NCBI GenBank assembly: GCA_951799405.1
Contig: OX637332.1
Span: 14,389,001 to 14,453,000 of the forward strand
Direction of reading: 5' to 3'
DNA from: Agapetus fuscipes
Lineage: Eukaryota > Arthropoda > Insecta > Trichoptera > Glossosomatidae
Length of the DNA stretch: 64,000 nucleotides
The number at the start of each line of letters is the position of its first letter. The stretch's first letter is position 1. Below the pieces are notes generated by a model. That model saw only the letters and a program-made list of their open reading frames with translations. It was not told the origin of the DNA and searched no databases. Positions 11,098 through 24,000 of the stretch are shown here, one piece after another. The position numbers were made by a program, and so were the translations under genes.

Positions 11098-12133
11098 TTA
11101 ACACATTTTTTGCGGGAGGTTTATATTATTAATCCACGCCGTTTAAGCGGGCAATTTTGTCAGATTCGCGCGTCAAATTACGTTTCACGTAAAACAGCTA
11201 TAACTTCTGAACTATTGATCATATTTTAATAAAATTTTGAGTACTTTACCATAAATGAAATTTTCTAATATTATCTGGTCACAAATGTTTATATTTTTGG
11301 ATAAAAAATTATAATATTCAAGGTCAAATATAAAACATTGGAAAAAACTGCACTTTTGTCGTATTGTCGATTTAGTCATTTTATGCACGGTCAACATAAT
11401 ATATATTTTGTAAAATACAAAGCAATAAACACTAATATTGTTTCAAAGTATGAGATCATTGGAAACACTTCCCTTTATGTAGTGGTACATAAAAAGTCTG
11501 GGGACGCACTGTACTCGTAACTCCATCATCACTAAATTCAAATTCATCATCTGTATGTTTCTCAACGTCACTATCACAAGAATAATTTGATAAATTATCA
11601 GCACACAATTCTCCATCACTCTCATCCATTGTTATTAGATATTTTTTTATAAAAAAAATATGTAACAAATAACTTTAAACACAACAGCGATCGATTACGA
11701 ATATATCATACAATGATATGTATTTTATAGGAAATTCTTAAAGCGGAATATAGACAGAAACGAAAATGGAAAACATCTTGAACGAAACAGTATCGCTATA
11801 ACACTGAAGAAATGTAAACACAAAAACGAAATATTTATCTTACAGCTTTCAAGCGAATGTTTTATGACCACAGTCGGCCACCCGACCCTAATTCCACGAA
11901 TTGCCGGGTTTAGGTACCCGGTACAGGTACCTATTACACGTCTCAAAGGAGCTGGCGCCTAAGAATCACACGTTTCTCGTAATATGTTGTTACTCTAAGT
12001 GTCAACGCGTTTAGGCGTCTCCCGCGCTCTAACAATAGTAGACAAATAAAAAAAACGCTTTTAAGCGTCTCCCGCTTTCTACCAACAGTATGGAAAAGAC
12101 GCCTTTAAGCGTCTCCCGCAAACGATGTGTTAA
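11098..12133. mobile_element. piggyBac-like deletion derivative with TTAA target duplication
   Basis: The left end is TTAACACATTTTTTGCGGGA (from 11098). The right end, read on the minus strand from 12133, is TTAACACATCGTTTGCGGGA, so the inverted termini match at 18 of 20 positions and both are bounded by TTAA. Subterminal copies of aagcgtctcccgc occur at about 12010-12120. Inside, the minus strand has a short acidic open frame (MDESDGELCADN...) resembling the acidic N-termini of piggyBac transposases; the catalytic part is missing. Confidence 0.6.
11456..11668 (-). pseudogene. Acidic N-terminal remnant, possibly of a piggyBac transposase
   Basis: A 70-codon frame rich in D, E and S (MDESDGELCADNLSNYSCD, then EKHTDDEFEFSDDG). 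It lies inside the TTAA-bounded element, which is the main reason for the call. No DDE domain is present; it may be chance. Confidence 0.35.
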
Positions 12134-12340
12134 GGTAGGAAATCAATTTATGTGTAAAAAAATAACCTCAAAAAAGAATTCCGTTCTGGCGGTGCGTATG
12201 AAGCAAATAAATTCAGAATCGAAAAGGTTAAGAAAATATAGACATCTAGGGGCAAAACCGGAAAGTTTTTTTTATATTTCATATTTACGATATTTTCTTT
12301 TATTTGATGCAAATTAAAAAAAAAATGAATTTTAATCTGT

Positions 12341-12582
12341 AATCTAAGTTGCAAAGCTATGATACATTTGACATTCATATTAAATGCATCCCCACAAGCA
12401 GACACGTATAATTTTGCGCTTACACATACTGCATGTGTACTTACAACATAAAATCCAATCTCAAATGAACATAAGCCCTGCAACTCTTGCCGACCTTCCC
12501 TGAAACAGAGGTGAAATTTGCAAAGTGAACCATTTTTTACAGCATGGAAGGTCGGTCGCATACGTAACTATAAGTCAAGGAA
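12341..12582 (-). repeat. LINE-A 3'-tail repeat
   Basis: Nearly full antisense copy, from aatctaagttgcaaagctat through cacaagcagacacgta, ccctgcaactcttgccgacc and gtgaaccattttttacag to ataagtcaagg. Confidence 0.85.
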
Positions 12583-12600
12583 ATTATTTAATTCTATAAA

Positions 12601-12915
12601 TCTATAATCTAAGTTGCAAGGATATATTCATTTAAAGCTCTCAGATTTTTTTCCCCCAAACCAACAAGTGTAGTTCGCGCTTACAAATGCTGAATGTGTA
12701 CTTACAAATACAATCCAAACCTTAAATGAACATAAGCCCCACAACTTTTGCCGACCTTCCCTGAAACAGGGGTGACATTGGCAAAGTGAACCATTTTTTA
12801 CAGTATGGGTGGTCAGCCTCATACCAACCTATAAGTCAAGGAATATGAATAATAAATTACATTTAAATATAAAAAATAACAAAACCTTACAAAGAAATCT
12901 ATACAAAAAAAAAAA
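12601..12915 (-). repeat. LINE-A 3'-tail repeat plus part of the LINE-A 3' untranslated region
   Basis: The antisense tail copy (12605-12842) is continued by sequence equal to the segment preceding the tail at 57500-57625 and 59100-59225 (antisense of ttctttgtaaggttttgtt and flanks). This links the short repeat to the LINE-A 3' end. It ends in a poly-A run on the plus strand. Confidence 0.8.
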
Positions 12916-12934
12916 AAAAAGTTAAGTTCTATAT

Positions 12935-13285
12935 AATCTTAGTTGCAAAGATATATTACATTTGAGATTCATAAAATGCATTTCCACAAGCAGACATTTA
13001 TGAGTTTGTGCTTACACATACTGCATGTGGACTTACAACATAAAAACCCAATCTCAAATGAACAGAAGCCCCACAAGTCTTGCGGACTTTCCCTGAAACA
13101 GAGGACTTTAATCTCAGTTGCAAGGAAATATAAAGATTCAAAGCTCATATACAATTCATGCCCACAAACAAACTTTTCACTGTAACTTTTGCCAACATTC
13201 CCTGGAACAGGGGTGACATTGGCAAAGTGCAACATTTTTTAACAGTTTGGGTGGTCAGCCTCATACCGACCTATTAGTCAAGGAA
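12935..13285 (-). repeat. Two abutting LINE-A 3'-tail fragments
   Basis: 12935-13105 covers the distal two thirds of a tail and runs directly into a second, internally shortened copy at 13105-13285. The junction falls inside gaaacagaggactttaatct. Confidence 0.7.
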
Positions 13286-13329
13286 TACGAGCAATAAATA
13301 AAAAATTAAAAAAACAATGGCATAAATGA

Positions 13330-14785
13330 TGAAAGTAGGAGGGAATGCGTGTTAGAATGGATGTTTGCATTGTGTAAGCTTTGTGTGAAAGCCGGAGTGG
13401 TACCGATGGACTGGAGGAAGGCAGTCATTGTCCCTATCTACAAAGTAAGGGGGACAGAAAAGACTGTCAGAACTTCAGACCAATCAGTCTACTCAGTATA
13501 CAAGGGAAAGTTTTTTGTAAGGTGATAATTGAGAATGTGATTCTGACTACTGGTGGAAAGGTTTCCAATGTACAGTCCAGTTTTATGACCGGTAGAGGCT
13601 GTGTTGACCAGATTTTTACTCTACGACAACTTGTTGAAAAACAACTGTCGGTAAGGGCGAAAACTGTTCACGGCCTTTGTAGATCTAGAGAAGGCTTCCG
13701 ACTCAGTGGACAGAGGTATGTTGTGGGATGTTCTGAAAGAATATGGAGTGAATGGGGCTCTCCTAAATGCGGTGCATGCAAACTATGAAAATAGTATGGC
13801 ATGTGTTTGTATTGATGGCGAGTACAGTGAATGGTTTGAAGTTTTTAAGGGTGTAAGGCAAGGATGTGTGATGAGTCCATGGCTATTTAACATAGTCATG
13901 GACAAGTGTGTCCGAGATGCTAGGCTTGATGATTGTGGATTAATGATAGGAGAGAGCAAAGTGAGTGTTCTACTGTATGCAGATGATGCAGTCCTTGTTT
14001 CTGACTCAGCAGTGGAACTACAAACAATGCTCTCTAGACTGAATGAAGCTTTGAAAGATAATCATCTGAAATTGAATGCAAGTAAGATGAAAGTTTTGAT
14101 TTTTGAAAGAGATGATGAAAATATGAATTATGAGTTTAAAATAAATGTAATGAATGTTGGAATTGTCGAGGAATTTGTATATCTGGGTAGTAAGTTTGAA
14201 AAAGATGGAAGAATGACAGGTGAATTTGAAAGAAGAATAATGAAGGGAAGGTGTGTACTGGGTGCCACCTCTGGTATAGCCAAAAACCAAAACTTATCGA
14301 AAAATGTTTGATTGGCGGTACACGGTGGTATACTAGTGCTCACTTTGATGTACGGAAGTGAAGCTTGGACGATGAATGAGAGTGAAATAAGTTAAGTCCA
14401 TACGGTCCAAATGGACTTTCTAAGAAGTATGATTGGAAAAAGATAGGGTGAGGAATGAGTTAGTGAGAGAAGAATGTGGTGCAAGGGAAAGTATAAAAGT
14501 AAAATTCAAAAGGGGTTTGTTAAAATGGTTTGGACACATGGAAAGAATGAATGACGAAAGACTGACGAAGAGAGTGTACGCTGCAACTATGAATGGAAGC
14601 CGTGGTAGGGGAAGACCGAGAAAAGTATGGATGGATCAAATTTCCGAAATAGCGAATGAATGGGATATTAAGAGTCATAACAAAAGGAAAGAGTGCAAGA
14701 AAAAGATTATGACTCTGAATGAAATGAAAGAAGTATGTAAGGACCGAAAGGAATGGCGGTTGATTTGCAACAATGGCGGCTAGGG
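13330..14785 (+). pseudogene. LINE-A reverse transcriptase, decayed
   Basis: Three overlapping frames give one RT. The first (from about 13345) has VPMDWRKAVIVP and CQNFRPISLL. The second (13706-14311) has ESEWFEV-type text, GVRQGCVMSPWLFNIVMDK and VLLYADDAVL, with the catalytic YADD at 13976-13987. The third (14433-14783) has the C-terminal KRGLLKWFGHMERMNDERLT, GSRGRGRPRKVWMDQ. Frameshifts lie near 13670 and in 14290-14430, so it is not functional. The endonuclease is absent (5' truncation). The clade is not resolved from motifs alone. The UTR continues into the 14895-15403 tail. Confidence 0.85.
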
Positions 14786-14894
14786 CATTAATTCTAAGTG
14801 TTGTATTAAGTTTAATTTTAATTTTACTTTATTTTAATTTAATTTGTAATGTGTCTCATTATGAATTTCTGTAAATCATTTATAATTTTTTGTG

Positions 14895-15403
14895 CTCCTT
14901 GACTGATAGGTTGGTACGAGGCTGACCACCCGTGCTGTAAAAAAACGGTTCACTTTTGCAAATGCCACCCCGGTTCAGGGAACGGCAGCAGGAGTTGCAA
15001 GGTTTATGTCCATGTGAGATTTTCTTTATTTCGCTCCCCCAGTTCTTGTTTATCGTATACGCCAATCTTCTCAAATATGACTTTTTCATGCAGTTGTCTT
15101 ATAAATCAAATTCTACACAATCTGAGCTAAGAAAAACTCTAAAACTCGGTAATGTGAGAGTTCTTTGAAATATTTTTTAAATAAATTTCTTGTTTTCATA
15201 AGACACATTGGTCCAGTACACATGCAAACATTGCTCATGTAAAATTTTCTCAATGGCGTATACGATAAACAAGAACTAAGGCAGCGATTTGTATGCACAC
15301 ATGCAGAAGTGTAGGCGCGAACCTACATGTGCCTGTCTGTAGGCATTCATTTCATATGAGCCTTAATATTAACATATCCTTGCAGCTTAGATTATAGAAT
15401 AGA
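14895..15403 (+). repeat. LINE-A 3' tail, split by MITE-1 copy 2
   Basis: The tail runs from ccttgactgataggttggta to 15031 and resumes at 15287 through gcagcttagattatagaat. Excising the MITE and one ATTT restores the text seen uninterrupted near 58916. It sits about 110 bp downstream of the LINE-A stop region on the same strand, so it is most simply the 3' end of that LINE. Confidence 0.85.
15032..15286. mobile_element. MITE-1 copy 2 (4-bp target duplication ATTT)
   Basis: 255 bp, starting CGCTCCCCCAGTTCTTGTTT and ending ...AACAAGAACTAAGGCAGCG. Flanked by ATTT at 15028-15031 and 15287-15290. About 95% alike to copy 1 at 8968-9226, in the same orientation. Confidence 0.92.
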
Positions 15404-15773
15404 AAATTGTTTGATAAAAAAAATGACAAACCTGTTTCTGAAACACGCCAAAATAAGTAGGTACATAACAATAACATTCATGAATCTATTGAAATAAAAA
15501 ATAGGTTGAAATGAGGTTGACCTCAATACTTAAAAATAGGTACTCTTTTTCCAATATCATGTGTTTTCAGAAAACATGTCAAGAATATAGGCCGAGATTT
15601 TCTCACTTATATTTCTAACGGGTAATGGTTATGAGGAGCAAAATTGGTTGGTACCTTGAATCTGGTTAGAACCAAGTTTGACTGTATATTTTTAAAATTA
15701 CAATTGTTTTAAAATGTGTTAAATAATAGAGTTTAAAAAGGGTAAAATTAGTAGGTGAAGAAGGATGAAAAAA

Positions 15774-18013
15774 TCACCTGTCTGGTACTTGTGCGATTTC
15801 AAATACTACTTCTCCCATGGACCAAATGGGGATTTCAGAGCACCTACAAGAAATACAGTATTATACATAACAATAAGCAAAATCTAAAATTAATTGTATA
15901 GAACCAAAAGTGGCTACCTAGGTTACATTTTTTTCAAAAATGAGATAAATATATGGATACATGGAGAATGCCATTGTCTGTGTTTCCATATATTTTTTTC
16001 ATTTTTGAAAAAAAATCCCAGATTCTCATCTTTGGAATAAGACTCATGATAACAAGAAATACAGAAGGAGAAAGCCAATATTATGTATAAGCTTTACTTA
16101 AAAAAAAAATGTAATCAGTCCACAGTCTAGAAGTTAACGCTTCGGACTTGTAAAGGAGGGTAAAGGGCTTGATTATTGACAGAGCACAAAGAAATGCCAT
16201 TTAATTTTCCGTTATGCCCTTTTCTGGGTTGAATAATTCATCAACCCCAAATTCCTTACTAAAGACCCAAGGGTTGATTCTATCTTACAGAAACTGAGTC
16301 ATGCTTCAGAATCAGCGTTTTCTAGTGACGAGCAAGCTAAGAGAGGGCTCTTGAGGTGTGATTCCCACAAAACAGCAATCACCTAATAATTAATCCTTTC
16401 AATAGTTTTAGCATTTTTGAACTAAGAAATTCTTTTTGTCAAAGTGAAAGCCTAGTTATAAGCTGCAGGTGTAACGAGAGTATAATTTTATCGGTTTACC
16501 TCATTTGCACAGCAAGTTCTGTGCAGACATCCACTGGCGGTGTCACCGTCAAGTGGGTTGCGACTATTCCAGGTGGGATGACTGTTCCGAATAGGAGGAT
16601 TAGCTTGCATCTAGCAACGCCAGGATTCCAGTACAACATAGGGATTAGTGGTTCCGGTTGAATATTTAATGCCATGGCTTTGTTAATGGCATCGATTAAA
16701 TTCTGAGTGAACAACGAGAACATATAGTCTGGCCTCCCCTTAGCCAGAGGAGGACACTCAATCAGATGTAGGTTGGGAATCAAAAAATTTGAATTCACTC
16801 CGGGCTGGTTGTTTTTGGGGATGTTGTCTGTTTCATTGTTATCATCTTCTTGAGTAGACACCGCTGCTGTTGCAGGTTCTTCAATGCAAAAGCGAACCCA
16901 ACCTAAAAAACAGAAAAGTGATAATTAAAGCTATTTTTTATATTTATTGAAATTAATCTTTAGTTTTTACAATTAAAAGTAAAATTCTCCATTGCAATTA
17001 TTAACTCATTCCAAAATTTTAGTTCACTAGAAGGCTTATTTATTTAATTTTAAAATATAGAAACAACCATTAAAAGCAAATGGTGATGTTTTTTGAAAAT
17101 TATTACTTGTGATTTTTTAAAAAGGTTTTTCTGAATGTGGTGCAGTACCTTGATAAACAGACTCTTGAGGGTGACAGTCACGACAATAGCATGTCGGATA
17201 TAGTGGTGTAAATAATTGTGGAAGGCGCAAGCTATTGCCAAAGTTCAGCACTCTTATATAGTAAGAACATCCATGTGCCGATTCTATAGGTCTCATATCT
17301 ATTCCAGTTAAGTCCGCATCCACAAAAGCATTATTTGTGAATGATACAGTTACTTGGGATGGTTCTCCTTTTTCTGCATCGATAGATTGAGTACATCCGC
17401 TTACTTTCTCCGTTGAATCACTAGAGTCTTTACTTTGTTGTTCACCTTTGAACTCATCTGACTGCATATAAGCAAAAGTGCTACAGAAATCTGTGGTTGC
17501 GAGACAGGTAGCCCAGTTACTATCTTCCCCGGCATCAGAGGCATTTAAACTTCTGCTTTGAGGTTGTCCGCCAGAATTTCCATACTCTTCTTCTGGAGAA
17601 AGATTCGGGCAAGATCTGAGCATGAGATTTTTATTCAAATTTAAAATTTTAATTTTTTTTTGAACTTCAATCGAGTTCTCCATTATTGTCCGTTTTTTGA
17701 TCTCTTCATTCTTCACTTGATTTGCCACAGTTGGTGAAACGTTAATGGACAGATTTTGGATCATCTGATTTCTGCATTCATTTTCAGATATGATAGTGGA
17801 TATCTTTTTGGAGGTAGACATTGATGGTCTTGGATCATTGGTTTTTAAGCAGTGATCGACATTTTCCTTCTCAAAACACTCCAAGTCAGCTTTCTCTCCT
17901 TGTTGTGGAACATCAGCATTATCCATGCACGGCAAATCTATATCGTGCACCTGAGCTATCTCACTCTCCTCTTCCTCTGGTAACTGGTTGGGCTCATCTG
18001 GGTTCAACATAAC
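15774..18013 (-). CDS. NEURL4: NEURL4 exons 28-30: acidic linker, Cys-containing C-terminal region and stop
   Basis: Exon 28 (865 bp) starts [18 protein letters not shown]. It is low-complexity and S/E/K-rich, then turns ordered at [17 protein letters not shown] and [14 protein letters not shown]. Exon 29 (403 bp) continues with GWVRFCIEE and later [18 protein letters not shown] and [17 protein letters not shown]. Exon 30 ends [23 protein letters not shown] and TGA at 15776-15774. The paired cysteines and histidine in exon 28 may bind a metal; that is inference. Confidence 0.8.
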
Positions 18014-21000
18014 CTAACAAAAGTAAAGGCTTTAGTTTAATAAATATACTTGTGGATTGCAGGGATTGATGTTATAAATTTATTTCCTAAAAATAATTAC
18101 CTGCTCACAGCTTCCATAAAGATCAACAAATGGATAAATATTTTCAACTCTGGGCATGATTCTACTAATTGTGCCCAGATTAATTCCGTCAATTACAATT
18201 TGCAGCTCTCCAGTTTCTAGGAAGTTCATACAAATTATCGATCCTTCACTTATGCAATCTAGGAGCATTCCATAGACACTGTGATTCTGGAATTAAAAAA
18301 AACAATTTAAAAATATTTTATATAGAAACATGCATCTTAGAAGAAGTTTTTATAAGCCCAATCAATGTCAATAAGTAGGTACTAACAGTGTTATTCACAC
18401 TCCCACATTTGGTCATTGACTTTGCATGCCAATAAAAGTGCTGGGTTCAAAGTGAATTCACCAAAATCAAGGATGCTGGCAGTGGTCTAGACTGACATGA
18501 GTAGGCGACTAGGCTAAATGTTTCTTTTAACATGTTTTAGGGTTGTCCCTAGCAACAACAAAAACCACATACATAAGTTAACAATGAGGTCCGAACATTC
18601 AAGATATTCCTCGGCTATGTGACGTTACCCATTGTATTCCCGATAATCATGGCACTAACAATTCATTACTTTTCATAAAATATCACTAAGAAGTACCACA
18701 CAATACAGATTTTAATTGTAGAAAAAAATTGTTGTGTAAAATCTTTGTGAAATTACTTTTAAAGCTGAATTTTTGGCATATAAAAATATATTCAGACATA
18801 TATAAAATTGAAATCAGTGTATTAAAATAATTTTCATTTTATTTAACCCATGTTAAATTGTATACAGTTTGAATAATTTTGCAGATCCAACCATATTAGG
18901 TGTACCATCTTATTTTGCATTGAAACAACCTGCTTATAACATGCATCCACAATTAAGAATTTTAACCACCCAAAAGATTGGCTTTCTATGGATGAGACTA
19001 GCGCCTCTGGAGGTCAGATTTGGAAGTAAACTGCCCCAGCGACCAGGTTTACTTTTGTGCTCTTTTCAATGTTCCACACTCTATTTTATATTGAAATTTA
19101 AAAACATATTATATGTGCGTAAAGTCTGGAATCTCCAGCTCCTATAGACCATGGCAACAGATCCCGGAATGCAACGTTCCAGTATCATCAGCCGGTCGTG
19201 TAAGCCAAAACCTCCTTTTCAACAAAATAATTGTTTACCTTTTCCCTCGCAACACGGCCGTGTGTCATCAAATTTTTGGCAATTTACGTGCAGGCCTCAT
19301 TTGCAAATATTGAAAGAAAAGTATAAATTCATTTGAGACTGTACGCTAAAAAGTATAAAATTGATTACCTTGACGCCATCGAGACACACAGAGTCGCTGG
19401 TCACAACCATGTAGCCTTGCTTGAACTCAGCAGCCGAGCCTGGTAGGTCTGCAGGTAGAGGATACAGGCCAATACCCAACATCAAACCACTATTCCAATA
19501 TTTGTTGAGTTTGACGATCTTGAACTGAAAAAAAATAATTGATACACGCATAATCAGGTTGATTGATATACCACTATTTTTGCTCCTCAATTGTTAGGTT
19601 GGTATGAGGCTGACTACCCATACTATAAAAAATAGTTCACTTTGCCACATCACCCATGTTCTGGGTAGGAGAACAAAAATCGCAGGACTTACACTCATAT
19701 GAGATTTGGGTTTTAGCATGTGAAAGCGCAAACATATATTTATCTGATGCTGGAGTGAAGTTTTCCGGGATCTGTTGCCGTGGTCTGTGGGAGCTGGAGC
19801 TTCCGGACGTTTCGCCCATTTCTACAATGGGCTTCTTCATCATCATCATACTTCACGCTGGAACTTCCGGACGTTTCGCCCATTTCTACGATGGGCTTCT
19901 TCATCATCATACTTCACGCTGAAGAAGCCCATCGTAGAAATGGGCGAAACGTCCGGAAGCTCCAGCTCCCACAGACCACGGCAACAGATCCCGGAAAACT
20001 TCACTCCAGCATCATCAGCCGGCCGTGTAAGCCTAAAACTCTTATTCATATATTTATCTGCTTGTAGCCATGCATAAAATATGAATTTTAATTAATATAT
20101 CTTTTCAAATTAGATTATAGATTGGAAAACCAGAGATTAAAATAATGTAGGATCAAAATGTACTTCCAATGTTGGTATGTATCCTATACAAAAACTATAC
20201 TACGCAGAAGCTGTACACATTACTTGACAATCTTATAGGAAGTTTGTATTTGTGCACTGATCTTGTGTCAACTAAAGATTGACAAGATTTCAATGCACTG
20301 CCTAGAACAAATTACACAAAACTTAAGTCCAATTTCCCTAGGAGTTCTGTAATAGTTTATGTTCAATGGCGGACAATAACTGTCAGGTAAGCTGGGAATC
20401 CAGCTACCTGACAGTTATTGTCCGCCATTGATATTGTCCGCCACAATAACTGTCAGGTAGCTGGAGTCCCAGCTTACCTATTACAAAGAGAAAGAAGACG
20501 TCTCGCTGTGAACTGTCAGTGCCTATGAGTGGGGAAAAATTAATTGCACCTTTAGCCATGAACATATCCGGCTAAGAAAAAGAAGAGGCAAGACTGAAAA
20601 ATGCCGTTAATAAATGACAAGAGTGGGAAAGGCCCGGGACAATGGCGTCCCGTCCGGTGAGAGTCTATAAATATCACCGACACCAGTGCTCGAGGACACT
20701 TCCTCTTCGTTGCTTGAACGGACAAGGCAAAAGGTGCAGCAAATTAGAACACCGACTGCCCGGATCAGGCGTGGTCGTGGTGATACACCTCTGGAAGCCT
20801 GCGTAGCAGTTATCTCATCCGACACCAGCCCCTGGCCGCGGCTGACCCCTCGCGGCTGATTCCTCTTGAAGGCGAAGCACCTGCCCTCAGCCAGCCCAAA
20901 AGCGCTCGCCTCGCCGCTTGCCTGTTCTGCAGGCCTGCGTCCCAAGCATCTAAGGACCCCTTCCGCAACCGTGAACTGTATACTCCGCATTTAATACTCT

Positions 21001-24000
21001 AACCTAAATTAGTTTTGCCAGCTCAGTCAAAGCATAGCGTAGTGGACAACCTCCATTATCTATTCTTAATGTAAAATAAACTTCCTCCTTTCCTTATATT
21101 GCCTTTACCTTCTTAAAACCTCTATAAACTTGTTGGAGAGAAAGCACGGTGTTGGGCCAAGAACAACGACCCTGAGAAGCCTTTTTCTAGCCAGGCATCT
21201 GGAGAAACACGTGACCTAACCTAAATCCTAATCTCAAAGGGGCAACGGATTTTGGGAGGCTCCCGAAGGGACGCGTTTCATCCACGTCATTGCATAACTC
21301 AATATAATTATTCCTATGAGAAAACAAATTGTTGAAGGATTAACAAACCTTGAAGCTTTGACCTCGTTGAATTGGCTTGTCGACGCCGACTATTGCTCGA
21401 TTGTAGCCTCTTACGCGTTTAGCAGTTCGCCCTAAAAACATATTTTTTTGCAAAATTTAAAATAGATTACATAAATGATGTCAGTAAAAGTAAATGTTGT
21501 GAATACTTACCAGCAGCTTCAATTTTCAAATTGTTATCTTCATTCGTTTTGAAATGATAGAGACGTTTATAGCCACTGTTCATGCAATCCAAAATGTCAG
21601 CAAATGTTGCAAGTGAGCATTCTAAAATAAAATAAAATCATTATTTTAATGGCAGCAACAATAAACAAAACCGATTTCTAATTAACAAGTATATTGCATT
21701 TTTGACTTTTGGAAACGTTAGGTTATCTGAATAACGAGAACTCAATCTTTCAGAAAAGAAAGACTCAACGTCTGTGACTTATGAAACTGTTAGGCTAGCT
21801 GAAGTGAACTAAACCTTTCATAAAAGAAAGACTCAATCTCTCTGACTTATGAGAATGTTAGGCTAACCTGAATTACGTGAACTAAATCTTTCATAAAAGA
21901 AAGGCTCAACTTTTCATAATTCAACAATCTTTAAAAATTACAAACCATCATCATCAGGAATTGGCCCGATTGAATCAATCAGATGTAAGCTTGCATCTGA
22001 GACTTCCATGGCTTCTAGGGGCCGAACTCTTGAGACAACAGTCAATCCTATTTGAGGACCGCTAAGTTCAAAAACCACAAACACTTTCTGCAAAATAGAA
22101 TAACCATGATGATTAATTTGTTGCGAATTTGAAATATGTGAGCTTATACACGCACACATCATATGATGGACTATGAAACCTAAGTGACTACGCACACAGA
22201 TTCACGTAATAAAGAACCATATATCTAGTAAATGCGAGAAATACCTCCCTGGTTCATTATAAAAGAGATCAAAATAGTACGGACAGAAGTCGCAAGAGAG
22301 CAATTGCTAAGTAACACCCATAAAAAGTGATAAAAAACTGTGCAATTCAATATAATTTGATTAATTAAAAATTAATAAATAATTTAGTTTTATTATTAAA
22401 TTAATTAAAATATTAATAAATAAGATAGTTTTAGTATCAATTTTGTCATGTTGTGAAATCCTTTATTATATTGTCCTTCGTCGTCGTCTATCGCTTGGAC
22501 TTTCAAATTTTCAATTTTCAAAATGTCTCGCCGCGAGGATCGAACCCGCGTCTCCTGGGCGGGGTTGCCGAGAGAACCGGTGGTTTAGCTGATTAAAACC
22601 GCCTACTCGGCAGTGTGAGAAAATAAAATCTATTTAAGCGATACAAACCTCATATTTTAGGTATAGAAATTGTAATTATATAGAGGCGCTATCCTATTTA
22701 AACAAATATTTTTTACATACAAAACTATGTACATAAATTAGAACATAGAGGCGCTAAACACTAACTCAATTCATAACAAATATAATTTTTGACAAAAACA
22801 AACTGATGAATGAAATTCTGATTCTGAAAAATGAGATTCATGAAATTTAACGCATGCGAACTTACAACATAAGAATCTCAAATAAGTTGCAAAGATATAG
22901 TACATTCAGGATTCTTATTACACGCATTCCCACAAGCAGACACATGTACTGTCGCGCTTACACATGCTGTATGTGCACTAAAAAAACATAGTATTTCCGA
23001 TATATTTTTTTTGCATTAATGGATCGATATCTCTATTTTAAATCGACATTTTTAAACACTGTCGATGTAAACATTATGAAGATCTATAACCATTTACATT
23101 GCACGATATTGTGAAAAATTAATAGTGTAATGTGTGTGGAAAGCGCGAAAATAACAGTAAACGATAAATATGCCTGGAAAAACGTTCTGAATATGTAAGA
23201 CAATTTTCTCACTACCCCGCAAGGGCGGCATGGGCTAGCGGTAACGTCCACGTCTTTGATGCAGAAGGACCCGGGTTCGGGCCTGGAGATGAAATGTTTG
23301 TTTTTGTTTGTTTTTTTTTTTTTCTTTATCCCTTTTTTTTAATAAATTTGAAAGGAATGCAATTCATCGATCTATTTTACGTTCTCTAATAAATATTTAA
23401 AAATTCGAGCGGGGACGCAAACCAGTTTTTAGAAATACAGATCTGCAGAAATGCAGAAATGCAGAAGAAGATTTTACATATAATTTTTCAACAAAATTGT
23501 CAGTAATTATTTTTTCTCATCAAATATTTTCAAATACGTACAACCTTTTTGAGAGATATACTACCTAATACCTATATAATCTATTATCTATGTTGCACAA
23601 TACATTACATTTGACATTCATATTAAATGCATTCCCACAAGTAGACAGGTATAAGTTCGCGTTTACACATGCCCCATGATGACTTAGAACATAGTAACCT
23701 TATATCAAATTAACATTCGCCCTGCAACTCTTGCCGAACTTCCCTCAAAAATAGGTGAAATTTGCAAAGTGAACCATTTTTTACAGTATGGGTGGTCAGC
23801 CGCATACTAACCTATAAGTCAAGGAAATTATTTAGTTTAGGTCTTGTAACGAGATGAATTTGTTTGTTTGGTGGAATGGAACATTAGATTTGAATTTGAA
23901 TAAAAAACGAAAACAAAAGAATGCAGAAAGAGAGAAAAAGCTTCCCTGGCGGGAGAGCCACAAGCATGTGAATTTTGGTTATATGTAATCAATATTGCTG

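Noticed and set aside
18869..19147. 92-codon plus-strand open frame in NEURL4 intron 26
   Set aside because: No domain, no splice-site logic, and it runs into a Penelope-like fragment.
20607..20990. 127-codon minus-strand open frame
   Set aside because: Lies in a GC-rich LTR-like block with a plus-strand TATA and AATAAA; no recognisable domain or splice context.
22520..22600. tRNA gene (minus strand)
   Set aside because: B box is strong, but the acceptor and anticodon arms do not fold and a repeated retroposon body follows.
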